Shown in pieces: positions 9,011-18,514 of a DNA stretch of 64,000 nucleotides. The notes under the pieces are model-generated. The model did not search any database. It saw only the letters and a program-made list of their open reading frames with translations, and had not been told where the DNA came from. Location: contig NZ_CM002285.1 in NCBI RefSeq assembly GCF_000497445.1, positions 1,550,795 through 1,614,794 of the forward strand. Direction: 5' to 3'. Origin of the DNA: Streptomyces roseochromogenus subsp. oscitans DS 12.976 (lineage in GTDB: Bacteria; Actinomycetota; Actinomycetes; Streptomycetales; Streptomycetaceae). The stretch's first letter is position 1. Every line of letters begins with the position of its first letter. The translations under genes were made by a program, and so were the position numbers.

Positions 9011-9976
9011 CTAGGCGGCGAACGCGTTGACGCCCGTCAGTTCCGCCGACAGCTCCCACAGCCGAGCCGCCTGCTCCGGGTCGATCGCCCAGTCCTTCAC
9101 GCCAACGCGCTCGGCGTCGCCCTCCGGCGCGGGCTCGGCGATGTCGCAGTCCTCCAGATAGACGCCGCCGATCCCGTCCAGCTGCGGCGAGGTCGCCGCC
9201 CACACCTGGGTAGCCGCACCCTGCGGCGGGGTCTTGAAGCCCTCGGGGTCGAGCACGTTGCCGTCCTCGTCGATCCAGCCGCGCTCGATCATCTCCTCCT
9301 TGGGCAGATGCCGTTGAAGCGGGGTGATGATGCCGCCGGGGTGCAGGGCGAAGGCCCGGACGCCGGCATCCCGGCCGAGCTTGTCCAGCTGGACGGCGAA
9401 CAGCACGTTGGCGGTCTTGGCCTGACCGTAGGCCTCCCACTTGTCATAGCCCTGCCGCCAGTGGATGTCGTCCCAGCGGATGCCGGAGAAGTGGTGGCCG
9501 CGAGAGGAGACGGAGACGACCCGGGCACCGCCCGGTGAGATCGCGGGCCACAGGCGGTTGACGAGGGCGAAGTGACCGAGGTGGTTGGTGGCGAACTGGG
9601 CCTCCCAGCTGGGCCCCACCCGTGTCTCCGGGCACGCCATGATCCCGGCACTGTCGATCACCATGTCGATGTTCCGTCCGGAGGCGAGGAACCGCTCGGA
9701 GAAGCCACGCACGCTCTCCAGGTCGCCGAGGTCCAGCTCGTCCAGTTCGACTCCGGAGACATCGGTCAGCGCCTGCTCGGCCGTGGCCGGGCGGCGGGCG
9801 GGCACGATCACGTGGGCGCCGGCCCTCACGAGCGCCCGGGTGGTCTCCAGGCCGATCCCCGAGTAACCGCCGGTGACGAGGGCCAGCTTTCCCGTCAGGT
9901 CGATGCCCCGCAGGACGTCATCAGCGGTGCTGGTGGCGCCGAAACCGGATCCGATCTTGTGCTGTGCAGTGCTCAT
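9011..9976 (-). CDS. Short-chain dehydrogenase/reductase (retinol-dehydrogenase/WW-oxidoreductase-like)
   Basis: The 321-residue protein has the classical SDR cofactor loop (TGGYSGIG), the DLGDL acidic segment, the NxAG-equivalent DSAGIM, the catalytic serine within SVSSRGHH, and a YGQAK catalytic Tyr/Lys motif. The region after PGGI (HLPKEEMIERGW) and the overall length match the extended WWOX/retinol-dehydrogenase-like group common in actinomycetes. It should reduce or oxidise a small carbonyl or alcohol with NAD(P)(H); the substrate is unknown. ATG at 9976 lies only seven bases past the predicted -10 box, so the mRNA is probably leaderless, which fits the lack of a Shine-Dalgarno sequence. 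Control by a MerR-family activator is inferred from the promoter. Confidence 0.85.
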   Translation of the reverse strand: MSTAQHKIGSGFGATSTADDVLRGIDLTGKLALVTGGYSGIGLETTRALVRAGAHVIVPARRPATAEQALTDVSGVELDELDLGDLESVRGFSERFLASGRNIDMVIDSAGIMACPETRVGPSWEAQFATNHLGHFALVNRLWPAISPGGARVVSVSSRGHHFSGIRWDDIHWRQGYDKWEAYGQAKTANVLFAVQLDKLGRDAGVRAFALHPGGIITPLQRHLPKEEMIERGWIDEDGNVLDPEGFKTPPQGAATQVWAATSPQLDGIGGVYLEDCDIAEPAPEGDAERVGVKDWAIDPEQAARLWELSAELTGVNAFAA

Positions 9977-9983
9977 GCCCCGA

Positions 9984-10014
9984 ACGCTACGAATTGGAGT
10001 GCACTCGAAGTCAA
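9984..10014 (-). promoter_or_regulatory. MerR-family type promoter/operator with 19-base spacer
   Basis: Reading the minus strand, TTGACT (10014-10009) is followed by exactly 19 bases and then TAGCGT (9989-9984). The long spacer is filled by a near-perfect palindrome centred on GTGCAC (CGAGTGCACTCC). A 19-base spacer filled by a dyad is the hallmark of promoters that MerR-family activators untwist. No merR-like gene is present in the window, so the regulator must act in trans. Confidence 0.75.
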
Positions 10015-10087
10015 GCGGAGCCACATCGCCGCGCGACTCCCCTCCCCCTACACCCGGCGGAGTAGTCACGATGGCTCCCTGCGCAGG

Positions 10088-11227
10088 ATGACCGCGGGTG
10101 TGCCGTGGGCGATGCTGTGGGCTGTGACAGCTGATCTTCGCCGAGCCGGAGCCGGAAAAGGGGACGGAGACGGGGACGGGGGCGACCGTCCGGCATCCGC
10201 TCCGCCGTCGCTCCCTGCCGAGCACGCGCACCGGCCACACCGCTCCCGGCTGCGGCGGTGGCTGCGGCGGTGGCTGCGGCGCGCCGCGCTGGGCTGTGCC
10301 GTCGTGCTGGCGGCCGTCACCGCGGCCTCGTTCGTCTACAACGCCGTCACGTCCGGGCGCGCCGCGCCGCCGCGGGGGCTCAGGTACGTGCAGGCCGCCG
10401 ACATCCGCACGCGCTACCAGACCTGGGGTACGGCGGGCCCGCCGGTCGTCCTGGTGCACGGCGCCTTCGAATCCGTGGACACCTGGTCGCGCCTTGCCCC
10501 GCTGCTCGCCCGCGACCACCGGGTCTACGCGCTCGACCTGACGGGCGACGGATACAGCGAGCGCCACGGCCCGTACACCGTCGACCATTTCACCCGGCAG
10601 CTCCTGGGCTTCCTGAGCGCCATGCACCTCGGCGGTCCGGGCGAGCGCCCGCTGCTGGTGGGGCACTCCAGCGGAGCCGCCGTGGTCACCGAGGCGGCGT
10701 TGCGGGCCCCTGGCAGGCTGGGGGGTGTGATGCTCCTCGACGGCGATGCCCTCGACACGGGTGCCGGGCCGCCGCCGGCCTTCACGTACGTGCTGATCGA
10801 CCCGTACCGCACCAGCCTGCTGCGGCTCGGGCTCGGCATCGACGCGGTGATCCGCAGCGTGTACGACGCACAGTGCGGGCCTGCCTGTCCGCGCCTGGAC
10901 GCCGCCGGTCTGGATCAGTGGCGGCGCCCGCTCCGGGTGCCGGGCGCGGAGAACGCGCTCTGGAGCATGCTGGCCGCCGGGGTGCCGGGTCTGCCCGCGG
11001 ACCAGGTGGCTCGGCTCGCCGGGGTGCACCTGCCCAAGTCGGTGGTGTTCGGCGCCCAGGACGACGTGTTCACCCGGCAGACGCCGCAGGAGACCGCCCG
11101 GCGCATCGGCGCACCGCCTGCGACGCTCGTCCCGGGCGCCCGGCACCTGACGATGATCTCCAGCCCTGAGGCGGTCGCGGCGGCCGTGGACAGACTCACG
11201 GCGGCATCGATCGTGGCATCCCGGTGA
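10088..11227 (+). CDS. Membrane-anchored alpha/beta hydrolase
   Basis: The 379-residue product has a charged, Pro/Ala/Arg-rich N-terminus, one hydrophobic segment (about residues 78-98, ALGCAVVLAAVTAASF) and an extracytoplasmic alpha/beta-hydrolase domain. The fold is shown by VVLVHGAF (oxyanion region), the nucleophile elbow GHSSG, the acid in FGAQDD and the catalytic histidine in GARHLT. It probably hydrolyses an ester, amide or epoxide outside the membrane; the substrate is unknown. The start is uncertain: ATG 10088, ATG 10112 and GTG 10124 are all in frame and none has a strong ribosome site. It diverges from the SDR gene and converges on the GH51 gene. Confidence 0.75.
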   Translation: MTAGVPWAMLWAVTADLRRAGAGKGDGDGDGGDRPASAPPSLPAEHAHRPHRSRLRRWLRRWLRRAALGCAVVLAAVTAASFVYNAVTSGRAAPPRGLRYVQAADIRTRYQTWGTAGPPVVLVHGAFESVDTWSRLAPLLARDHRVYALDLTGDGYSERHGPYTVDHFTRQLLGFLSAMHLGGPGERPLLVGHSSGAAVVTEAALRAPGRLGGVMLLDGDALDTGAGPPPAFTYVLIDPYRTSLLRLGLGIDAVIRSVYDAQCGPACPRLDAAGLDQWRRPLRVPGAENALWSMLAAGVPGLPADQVARLAGVHLPKSVVFGAQDDVFTRQTPQETARRIGAPPATLVPGARHLTMISSPEAVAAAVDRLTAASIVASR

Positions 11228-11249
11228 CTCCACCGCCGCCCCGGTTTCC

Positions 11250-11273
11250 CCCCGGCCGTCCCTGTCGGCGGGG
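11250..11273. terminator. Possible bidirectional terminator
   Basis: A GC-rich imperfect hairpin (CCCCGGCCG, loop TCCCTGT, CGGCGGGG, one G-G mismatch) fills the 51-base gap between the convergent hydrolase and GH51 genes. It has no strong T-run, so this is tentative. Confidence 0.35.
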
Positions 11274-11278
11274 AGTGA

Positions 11279-13894
11279 TCAGGTCAGGACGAGCTCCAGT
11301 ACGGTGACCGAGAGCGGCGGCACGGTACTGGTGAAGGACGCTGCCGCGCCGGTGACGCTGCTCGTCCTCGGCACCAACGTGCCGGGTTCCGTCAGCGTGT
11401 TGGTGGTGGCGCGCGAGGGGCCGGTCAGAACCGTCGCGGTGGCCTGCCTCTTGACCCCCTTGGCCAGCCCCTTCAGTTCGACCGGCACGGTCACCTTCTC
11501 CGTCCCGCAGTTGACGACCGCGAGGTAGAGGCGGTTCCCGGAGCGGGTGGCCACGGTGGCGAGGCCGGGCAGCGCACGGGCGGTGGCCGGCAGCACCGTG
11601 TTACCGAGCCTGCTCGTCAGCATGTGCTGTGCCCAGTAGCTGGGCGACACATAGCTGGTGAGGTTGTCGTAGGCGATCAGGTTGGTGGCCCAGACGTTGT
11701 TCCTGACGTGCGAGAAGAGAGGCGCGTAGCACTCCATGAGGACCTGGTCCGAGTTGCGGATCAGCCCGGCCAGCCAAGCGGCGTCGCCGAGCGCCGCGTT
11801 GAGGTCGGGTGTGGGGCGGCCCTCCTGCGCGGCCCACTCTCCGACGAACACCTTCGTCGAATTGCGGTCCCGGTTGTCGTACTTGTGGGTGGAGGCCTGG
11901 GCGGCGGACGGCGCGAGGTAGTAGTGCTCGTCGATCAGGTCCGGCGTGCGACTCGTCACGGACGTCGTGGCGATCAGCTTCAGATGCGGGTACTTCGCCT
12001 TGATCGCGTCGTAGAAGGCCGCGAACCGCTCGTCGTACGACCCCGAGGAGTCGAACCAGTCCTCGTTGCCGATCTCCACGAACTCCAGCGGGAACGGCTC
12101 CGGATGTCCGTCGGCGGCACGTCGTGCGCCCCAGGTGCTGGTGACAGGACCGGTGACGTACTCGATCTCGTCGAGTGCGTCCTGGACGAACGGCCCCAGC
12201 GCGTCGCCGGTGACGTGTTCACCCTTGAGCGAATAGCCGGCGTAGACGGCGAGGACCGGCTGGGCGTGCATGTCCTCGACCCATTCCAGGTATTCGAGGA
12301 GTCCGAGGCCGTCCGTGGACCAGTAGCCCCAGGCGTCGTCCATGTGGCCGGGGCGCTCCCAGACCGGACCGATGGTGTTCTTCCAGTTGAACCGTGTCGC
12401 GATGGTGTTGCCCTCGACGAAGTTTCCGCCGGGGAAGCGCAGGAACTTCGGTTTCAGAGCGACCAGTTTGTCCATCAGGTCGATGCGCAGGCCGTTGGGC
12501 CGGTTGTTGTAGGTGGGCGGGAAGAGGGATACGTGCTGGAGCCACAGGGTCTCGCCCAGGGCGGCGGGGTCGGCCGTGGTGACGGTCAGCCTTGCGTCAC
12601 CGGCCACAGGGGTGCGCGAACCGGTGCGCAGGGTCAGCTCGAACGGGCGGCCGGGGAAGGCGGTGCCGATGTGGGGCACGTGGGCGGACGCGTACACCGC
12701 CCTGCCGTCCGCCGACTCGATGGCCACCGTGAGCGGGCCGATGCGCCGCGACGCCTTGGCGAACAGCCGGGCGGTGTAGGAGGTTCCGGGCCGCACGGGT
12801 ATGCCCCAGAAGCCGTCGTTGGAGACGCCGGCCCGGTTTCCGGCCCCGGCGCTGCTCGGCAGCACGACCTTGAGGGAACGGTTGAGCGCGGTGTTGAGCG
12901 GGGTGGCGGTGTCGAGTGCGAGGGTCGCTGCGCCGACGGCGGACCAGTGGACGGGCGTGGTGTCGCTGGCCATCATCGAGCGGTTCTGCACCAGCTCGGC
13001 GTAGATGCCGCCCTCGCCGGAGTGGTTGATGTCCTCGAACATCAAACCGGGCAGGATGGGGGACACAGCGTGCGCGGGATTGCCGGCGTCCACGCTCAGC
13101 AGCGGCGTCGTGGTCTCCACGGGGACCCCGGCCAGCGCCGCGACCTGGTCGGAGGTGAGGACGGACGGGAACATCCATACGTCGTCGATCAGGCCGTGCC
13201 ACTGGTCGACGTGCCCACCGCCGTAGAGCGCACGGCCGATGGCGGTGTCGCCGCTGCCGGCCCAGCCCGCGGTGTAGGCGGTTTCCCCTTCCAACACGCC
13301 GTTGACGTAGAGGCGAATGACGCCGGCGGCCGGGTCGCTGACGCCGACCAGGTGGGTCCAGGTGTTGGTGGTGGGCGCTGAGGCGGCGGCCGCCACCGCG
13401 GCACTCTGAGTGGCGTCCGAGCCCAGCCGGGCGAAGGCGAAGGTGCCGGTGTCGTCGCGCAGGCCCAGGTAGAAGGAGCTGACGGCCTTGCCGTCGATAC
13501 TGACGGCAGTCTGGTAGCCGCCGAGTTGAGAGAGGTTGACCCAGGCGCCCACCGAGAAAGCCTTGGAGGTGTCGAGGGCGGGCCCGGACGCCGTGGCGTT
13601 GCCGCCTGCCTTGAGGCTCAGGCTGTGGGTGCCGGCCTTGCCGGTGTCCCAGCCGGCCGCGCCCTGGAGCGTCGCGGTGCGACCGTTACCGGAGGAGTCG
13701 GCGGCCAAGGTGCCGGAGCCTTCGTCGAAGGTCCAGTGGGCGGCTGCGGCGGGGAGGTCCGCGGCAGTGGCGCTCGCGGTGGTGCCGATGAGTTCGGCGG
13801 CCCCGGCGGGAGCGGCGGCGAAGGTCCCGGCGAGGGGGGCGGCGCCCAGGACGGTGAGGACGGTTCTGCGCGGCACTCCGGCTTCTGAAGGCAT
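11279..13894 (-). CDS. Secreted GH51 alpha-L-arabinofuranosidase with N-terminal LamG domain
   Basis: The 871-residue protein starts with a twin-arginine-like signal (PRRTVLTVLGAAPLAG, then an Ala-rich cleavage region). A LamG/concanavalin-like domain covers about 50-235 (AHWTFDEGSG to DVWMFPSVL). The GH51 part starts near 245 with a carbohydrate-binding-like insert. Its TIM barrel carries LRFPGGN, the acid/base glutamate E611 in EIGNEDWF and the nucleophile E686 in VGEWAA. A C-terminal beta-sandwich follows. GH51 enzymes remove arabinofuranosyl side chains from arabinans, arabinoxylan or arabinogalactan. ATG at 13894 is chosen because GAGGGA is nine bases upstream; the ATG at 13903 abuts that site. 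It diverges from a secreted GH35 gene, which suggests joint use on plant arabinogalactan. Confidence 0.9.
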   Translation of the reverse strand: MPSEAGVPRRTVLTVLGAAPLAGTFAAAPAGAAELIGTTASATAADLPAAAAHWTFDEGSGTLAADSSGNGRTATLQGAAGWDTGKAGTHSLSLKAGGNATASGPALDTSKAFSVGAWVNLSQLGGYQTAVSIDGKAVSSFYLGLRDDTGTFAFARLGSDATQSAAVAAAASAPTTNTWTHLVGVSDPAAGVIRLYVNGVLEGETAYTAGWAGSGDTAIGRALYGGGHVDQWHGLIDDVWMFPSVLTSDQVAALAGVPVETTTPLLSVDAGNPAHAVSPILPGLMFEDINHSGEGGIYAELVQNRSMMASDTTPVHWSAVGAATLALDTATPLNTALNRSLKVVLPSSAGAGNRAGVSNDGFWGIPVRPGTSYTARLFAKASRRIGPLTVAIESADGRAVYASAHVPHIGTAFPGRPFELTLRTGSRTPVAGDARLTVTTADPAALGETLWLQHVSLFPPTYNNRPNGLRIDLMDKLVALKPKFLRFPGGNFVEGNTIATRFNWKNTIGPVWERPGHMDDAWGYWSTDGLGLLEYLEWVEDMHAQPVLAVYAGYSLKGEHVTGDALGPFVQDALDEIEYVTGPVTSTWGARRAADGHPEPFPLEFVEIGNEDWFDSSGSYDERFAAFYDAIKAKYPHLKLIATTSVTSRTPDLIDEHYYLAPSAAQASTHKYDNRDRNSTKVFVGEWAAQEGRPTPDLNAALGDAAWLAGLIRNSDQVLMECYAPLFSHVRNNVWATNLIAYDNLTSYVSPSYWAQHMLTSRLGNTVLPATARALPGLATVATRSGNRLYLAVVNCGTEKVTVPVELKGLAKGVKRQATATVLTGPSRATTNTLTEPGTLVPRTSSVTGAAASFTSTVPPLSVTVLELVLT

Positions 13895-14182
13895 GCGACT
13901 CATTCCCTCGTTCGATATACCGTACTACGATCGACACTTCGAGCAGCAGGGATCTTAGGGCGCCGGCGAGTCCCGTCAACACCCCTCGTACGGCAACGCT
14001 TCTTCAGGCCCCGCCCGCCCCGTGATTCCCGAAGAGAGGCGTGTTCGAGGTCTTGCGCTGCCCCCGTCGGCCCGCAACACTCCTCACACACCAACAGATC
14101 CGCACATAATTCAAACTCCTGAAGCCCAAGTCCCGGTGTATCGGCGGGCATTCGGGGGGCGATCATCTCGCTGGAGGACCAG
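13895..14182. promoter_or_regulatory. Divergent promoter region of the GH51 and GH35 genes
   Basis: This 288-base gap must hold both promoters. Close to the GH51 start, at about 13912-13935, lies a loose dyad (CGATATAC, GTACTACGATCG) that could be a repressor operator of the GntR or LacI type. I could not fix -10/-35 boxes with confidence. Confidence 0.35.
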
Positions 14183-17100
14183 ATGAAGGCTCATGGCCCG
14201 GGTCGCCGGGCAGCCAGAGGTCACTTGTCGGTCGCCGCGACCATAGCCCTGGTGTGTGGGTTGGGCGTCGGTGTGCACCCCGCGGCGGGCGCCGTCTCGA
14301 CGTCCTCCGCCGCACCTGCCGCGGCCTCACCCGCACCACACTCGGTGACGTACGACGGCTACTCGTTCATGATCGACGGGAAGCGGACGTACCTGTGGTC
14401 CGGAGAGTTCCACTACTTCCGCCTGCCCAGCCAGGCCCTCTGGCTCGACACACTGCAGAAGATGAAGGCGGCGGGCTTCAACGCGGTATCGCTCTATTTC
14501 GACTGGGGATACCACTCCCCGGCACCCGGCGTCTACGACTTCACCGGCGTACGCGACGTGGACAAGCTCCTCGACATCGCCAACGACCTGGGCATCTATG
14601 TGATCGCCCGGCCGGGCCCGTACATCAACGCCGAAGTCGACGGGGGCGGCTTCCCCGGCTGGCTCTCCACCGCGGCGGGCAACACCCGCACTTCCGACCC
14701 GGAGTACCTGAAGTACAGCGACGAGTGGCAGATGCAGATCGACCACGTCATCAAGCGCCATCAACTCACCAACGGCACCGGGTCGGTCATCGAGTACCAG
14801 GTGGAGAACGAGTACTACCACGGCTCGGCGGCCGGCCGTACCTACATGAAGCACCTGGAGGCCAAGGCGAAGGCCGACGGCATCACCGTGCCGCTGGTCG
14901 GCAACAACAACGGCACCTTCAACGCCGGTGACGCCGCCCTGGACGTGGACGGCGCCGACTCCTACCCGCAGGGCTTCAACTGCTCCAGTCCCGCCAAGTG
15001 GAACGGCGTTCCCGACATCAGCTACGACCATGTGGCCGGAAAGCCGCTGGCGACAGCCGAGTTCCAGGGCGGCGCCTTCGACCCATGGGGCGGCCCCGGC
15101 TACGACAAGTGCGCCCAGCTCATCAACGACCAGTTCGCCGACGTGTTCTACAAGCAGAACATCGCGGTCGGCGCGACCTCGCAGAGCTTCTACATGACCT
15201 ACGGCGGCACCAACTGGGGCTGGCTGGGCATGCCGGAGAACTACACCTCCTACGACTACGGCGCCGCCATCCGCGAGACCCGCCAGCTCGACCCCAAGTA
15301 CGACCAGGACAAGTTGACCGGCTACTTCACCCATGCCGTCACCCCCCTCACCAAGACCGACGCGCTGCCCGCCACACCCACCGGCAACCCGAAGATCGTC
15401 GACACCGCGCGCGCCAACCCCGACACCGGAACGCAGTTCCATGTCCTGCGCCATGCCGACTCCACCGCCACCACCAGCGACAGCGCCCATGTGACGCTCG
15501 ACCTCGGCGCCCACGCCGGATACACCTACGACGACCCGGACCCGGCCCTCACGTACACCGGCAGCTGGTCGCACGTCGGCGCGGAGCAGAACTACACCGG
15601 CGGCGACTACCAGCACACCGAGTCGTTCTCGAACACCGCCGGCGACAGCGTGTCCGTGCCCTTCACCGGCACCGGCGTGAAGTGGATCAGCAACCTCGAC
15701 ACGAACCACGGCATCGCTGATGTCTACCTCGACGGCGCCAAGGTCAAAACGGTCGACACCTATGGCGCGTCCAAGCAGAACCAGTACGTGGCCTACCAGG
15801 CAAGCGGCCTCCCCAAGGGACCGCACACCCTGAAGATCGTGGTGACCGGAACTCAGGACTCCGCAGCTACGGGCACCTTCGTGACGGTCGACGCCATCGA
15901 CGTGACCACCGGCTCCGCTGCGACGGCCCCCGTCTACACCGTCCCGCAGCAGCCCGGCACCGCGCTCACCCTCGACGGCCGCGAGTCCTCCATCATCGTC
16001 GCGAACTACGACCTGGGCGGCAACCACCTCCAGTACTCCACCTCGCAGATCATGACCAACGCCACCATCGCCGGACGGGATGTAGCGGTGCTCTACGGCG
16101 ACCACGGCTCGGATGGCGAAACGGTCCTGCACTACTCGTCCAAGCCGACGGTGACCTCCACAGGCGGGACCGTCGGCTCCACCTGGGATGCGGCCACCGG
16201 CGACCTGCGCCTGAACTACCGGCACACCGGCCTGACCCGGGTCACCGTCACCGGAGGCTCCCGCCCGCTGCTCCTGCTGCTCGCCGACACAGCGACCGCC
16301 AAGACCTTCTGGCGGCAGGACACCGCGGCCGGCCCGGTGCTGGTCCGCGGCACCCACCTGCTGCGCGGCGCGGCGTACTCCGCTACGACCCTGAACCTGA
16401 CCGGTGACACCGGCACGGACGGCTCGATCGAGGTCTTCGCGGGCGCCGACTCCCTGACCTGGAACGGCAAGCCGGTCCACACAACGGCCTCGGCGAGCGG
16501 CAGCCGCACCGGCACCGTGCCCACCGCCGCTCCCATCACCCTGCCGGCCCTGAGCAACTGGAAGCACATGCAGGAGTCCCCCGAGGCGCAGCCCGGCTTC
16601 GACGACACCACCTGGCAGGTGGCCGACAAGACCACCACCCACAGCACCACACAGCCAGGCAGCCTGCCCGTGCTGTTCGCCGACGACTACGGCTTCCACA
16701 CCGGCAGCACCTGGTACCGCGGCAGGTTCACCGGAACCGGCAAGGAGACCGGCATCACCCTGGCCACGCAGAGCGGCGGCCGGGCCGCAGCCTCCTCGGT
16801 CTGGCTCAACGGCACCTTCCTCGGCAGCTCCACCGCCGATGGCCGGAAGACCTACGACTTCCCGGCCGGAGCGGTCAAGGCCGGCCGCGACAACGTGATA
16901 TCCGTGCTGACGGTCAACATGGGCCACGAGGAGGACTACAACGAGTCCAACGGCAACAAGGCCGCCCGCGGCCTGACCGGCGCCCTCCTCGACGGCAACC
17001 CGCTGAACACCCTCACCTGGCGGCTGCAGGGCGTCCGCGGCGGCGAGACCCCCGTCGACACCGTTCGCGGCCCGCTGGCCACCGGCGGCCTGTACGGTGA

Positions 17101-18319
17101 ACGGGCCGGCTGGATGCTGCCCGGTTACCCCACCGGCAACTGGACCCCGGCCACCCTCCCCGCCACCGACACCACCCCCGGCGTCTCCTGGTACACCACC
17201 GACGTCGCCCTCGACCTGCCCGAGGGACAGGACACCTCGCTCGGCCTGACCCTCACCGACGACCCGTCCCGCAGGTACCGCGCCGAGATCTACGTCAACG
17301 GCTGGGACATGGGCAACTACGTCAACTACCTCGGCCCGCAGCACAGCTTCCCCGTCCCCGACGGCATCCTGAACCCGAGTGGGAACAACCGAATAGCCAT
17401 CGCTGTATGGAACCTGGACGGCTCCACCGGCGGCCTCGGCAAGGTCGCGCTGACCAACTACGGAAGCTACGCATCCTCACTGAGGGTCGCCCAGAACAAC
17501 AGCCCCCGCTACGACCGGACGCGGTACGCCATGCCCTCCGCGCCGGGTGCGCGCCTCACCCTGAACGCGCCCGGGTCGGCCGGCGCCGGACAGCACTTCA
17601 CCGCCACCGCGACCTTCCAGGTGCCCGCAGGCGCACCCACAGCCTCCGGCGTGACGGCACACCTCGCCGCACCCGACGGCTGGACGGTCTCCCCGAAGCC
17701 CACGCCCACCGCGGCTCAGCGGATCGCGCCCGGCACCTCCGTGACCTTCAGCTGGGACGTCACCACCCCCGCCGACGTGGCGAAGACCAACGCACTGAAA
17801 GCCACCGCCGCGTTCGTCCAGCGCCACCGCTCCTCCACCGCCACCGACGAACGGATCGTCGCCGCCATCCCGCCCCCGCCGCCCGCCGGGGCTGACCAGA
17901 TCAGCGACCTGCCGTTCCTGTCAGCCACCAACGGCTGGGGCCCGGTCGAACGTGACCAGAGCGTCGGCGGCACCGCGGCGAACGACGGCACACCGCTCAA
18001 ACTCGGCGGGACCGTCTACGCCAAGGGCCTGGGCACCAACTCGCCCAGTGATGTCATGGTCTACCTCGCCGGACGGTGCAGCAGGTTCACCGCCACCGTG
18101 GGCGTCGACAACGGCGACCCCGGCACCGGCACCTTCTCCGTCCTCCTCGACGGCAAGGCCCTCACCACCACCCCCGTCCTCAACGGCAAGTCGGCGCCCC
18201 TCACCATCGACGTCCCCGTCACCGGCGGGCAGGTCCTCGACCTGTCCGTGGGGGACGGCGGCGACGGCAACGGCAACGACCACGGCGACTGGGCGAACCC
18301 CGTGCTGACCTGCACATGA
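14183..18319 (+). CDS. Secreted multidomain GH35 beta-galactosidase with C-terminal NPCBM
   Basis: The 1378-residue protein has a Sec-type signal peptide (to about residue 37). The GH35 barrel starts near 55 (SFMIDGKRTYLWSGEFHYFR) and has the acid/base glutamate E210 in QVENEY and the nucleophile E293 in TAEFQGG. The middle contains beta-galactosidase jelly-roll domains and a galactose-binding-like insert (about 440-580). Near 1120-1230 there is a NEW3-like sandwich, and the last 150 residues form an NPCBM carbohydrate-binding module (ISDLPFLSATNGWG, KGLGTNSPSD). It should release terminal beta-galactose from plant polysaccharide outside the cell. ATG 14183 has GGAGG nine bases upstream. Its divergent partner is a GH51 arabinofuranosidase. 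Confidence 0.92.
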   Translation: MKAHGPGRRAARGHLSVAATIALVCGLGVGVHPAAGAVSTSSAAPAAASPAPHSVTYDGYSFMIDGKRTYLWSGEFHYFRLPSQALWLDTLQKMKAAGFNAVSLYFDWGYHSPAPGVYDFTGVRDVDKLLDIANDLGIYVIARPGPYINAEVDGGGFPGWLSTAAGNTRTSDPEYLKYSDEWQMQIDHVIKRHQLTNGTGSVIEYQVENEYYHGSAAGRTYMKHLEAKAKADGITVPLVGNNNGTFNAGDAALDVDGADSYPQGFNCSSPAKWNGVPDISYDHVAGKPLATAEFQGGAFDPWGGPGYDKCAQLINDQFADVFYKQNIAVGATSQSFYMTYGGTNWGWLGMPENYTSYDYGAAIRETRQLDPKYDQDKLTGYFTHAVTPLTKTDALPATPTGNPKIVDTARANPDTGTQFHVLRHADSTATTSDSAHVTLDLGAHAGYTYDDPDPALTYTGSWSHVGAEQNYTGGDYQHTESFSNTAGDSVSVPFTGTGVKWISNLDTNHGIADVYLDGAKVKTVDTYGASKQNQYVAYQASGLPKGPHTLKIVVTGTQDSAATGTFVTVDAIDVTTGSAATAPVYTVPQQPGTALTLDGRESSIIVANYDLGGNHLQYSTSQIMTNATIAGRDVAVLYGDHGSDGETVLHYSSKPTVTSTGGTVGSTWDAATGDLRLNYRHTGLTRVTVTGGSRPLLLLLADTATAKTFWRQDTAAGPVLVRGTHLLRGAAYSATTLNLTGDTGTDGSIEVFAGADSLTWNGKPVHTTASASGSRTGTVPTAAPITLPALSNWKHMQESPEAQPGFDDTTWQVADKTTTHSTTQPGSLPVLFADDYGFHTGSTWYRGRFTGTGKETGITLATQSGGRAAASSVWLNGTFLGSSTADGRKTYDFPAGAVKAGRDNVISVLTVNMGHEEDYNESNGNKAARGLTGALLDGNPLNTLTWRLQGVRGGETPVDTVRGPLATGGLYGERAGWMLPGYPTGNWTPATLPATDTTPGVSWYTTDVALDLPEGQDTSLGLTLTDDPSRRYRAEIYVNGWDMGNYVNYLGPQHSFPVPDGILNPSGNNRIAIAVWNLDGSTGGLGKVALTNYGSYASSLRVAQNNSPRYDRTRYAMPSAPGARLTLNAPGSAGAGQHFTATATFQVPAGAPTASGVTAHLAAPDGWTVSPKPTPTAAQRIAPGTSVTFSWDVTTPADVAKTNALKATAAFVQRHRSSTATDERIVAAIPPPPPAGADQISDLPFLSATNGWGPVERDQSVGGTAANDGTPLKLGGTVYAKGLGTNSPSDVMVYLAGRCSRFTATVGVDNGDPGTGTFSVLLDGKALTTTPVLNGKSAPLTIDVPVTGGQVLDLSVGDGGDGNGNDHGDWANPVLTCT

Positions 18320-18334
18320 CCTCGGAATGAAGTG

Positions 18335-18366
18335 GTGCGCCGGATGCGGCCAGGCAACCGGCGCAC
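18335..18366 (+). terminator. Rho-independent-type terminator of the GH35 gene
   Basis: A perfect nine-base-pair stem (GTGCGCCGG / CCGGCGCAC) with a 14-base loop begins 16 bases after the GH35 stop. There is no T-run immediately after it, as is usual in streptomycetes. Confidence 0.6.
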
Positions 18367-18514
18367 CGCCGAGTCGCTCTCGCTACGCGTGGAATTCGCC
18401 ACAATTTACTCCCTTAAACAGAGATGAATGCATAAAAGTAGGTCTTTAAAGCCGGTGGCACTCCTCCGGTAACCAGCTCCAGAGATTCAACGACCAGCGG
18501 CATGGGAGAAGCGT

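Noticed and set aside
14327..17344. A 1005-codon open frame on the minus strand
   Set aside because: It is the shadow of the GH35 gene in high-GC DNA. It has no recognisable domain, and the plus-strand gene carries the GH35 catalytic motifs.
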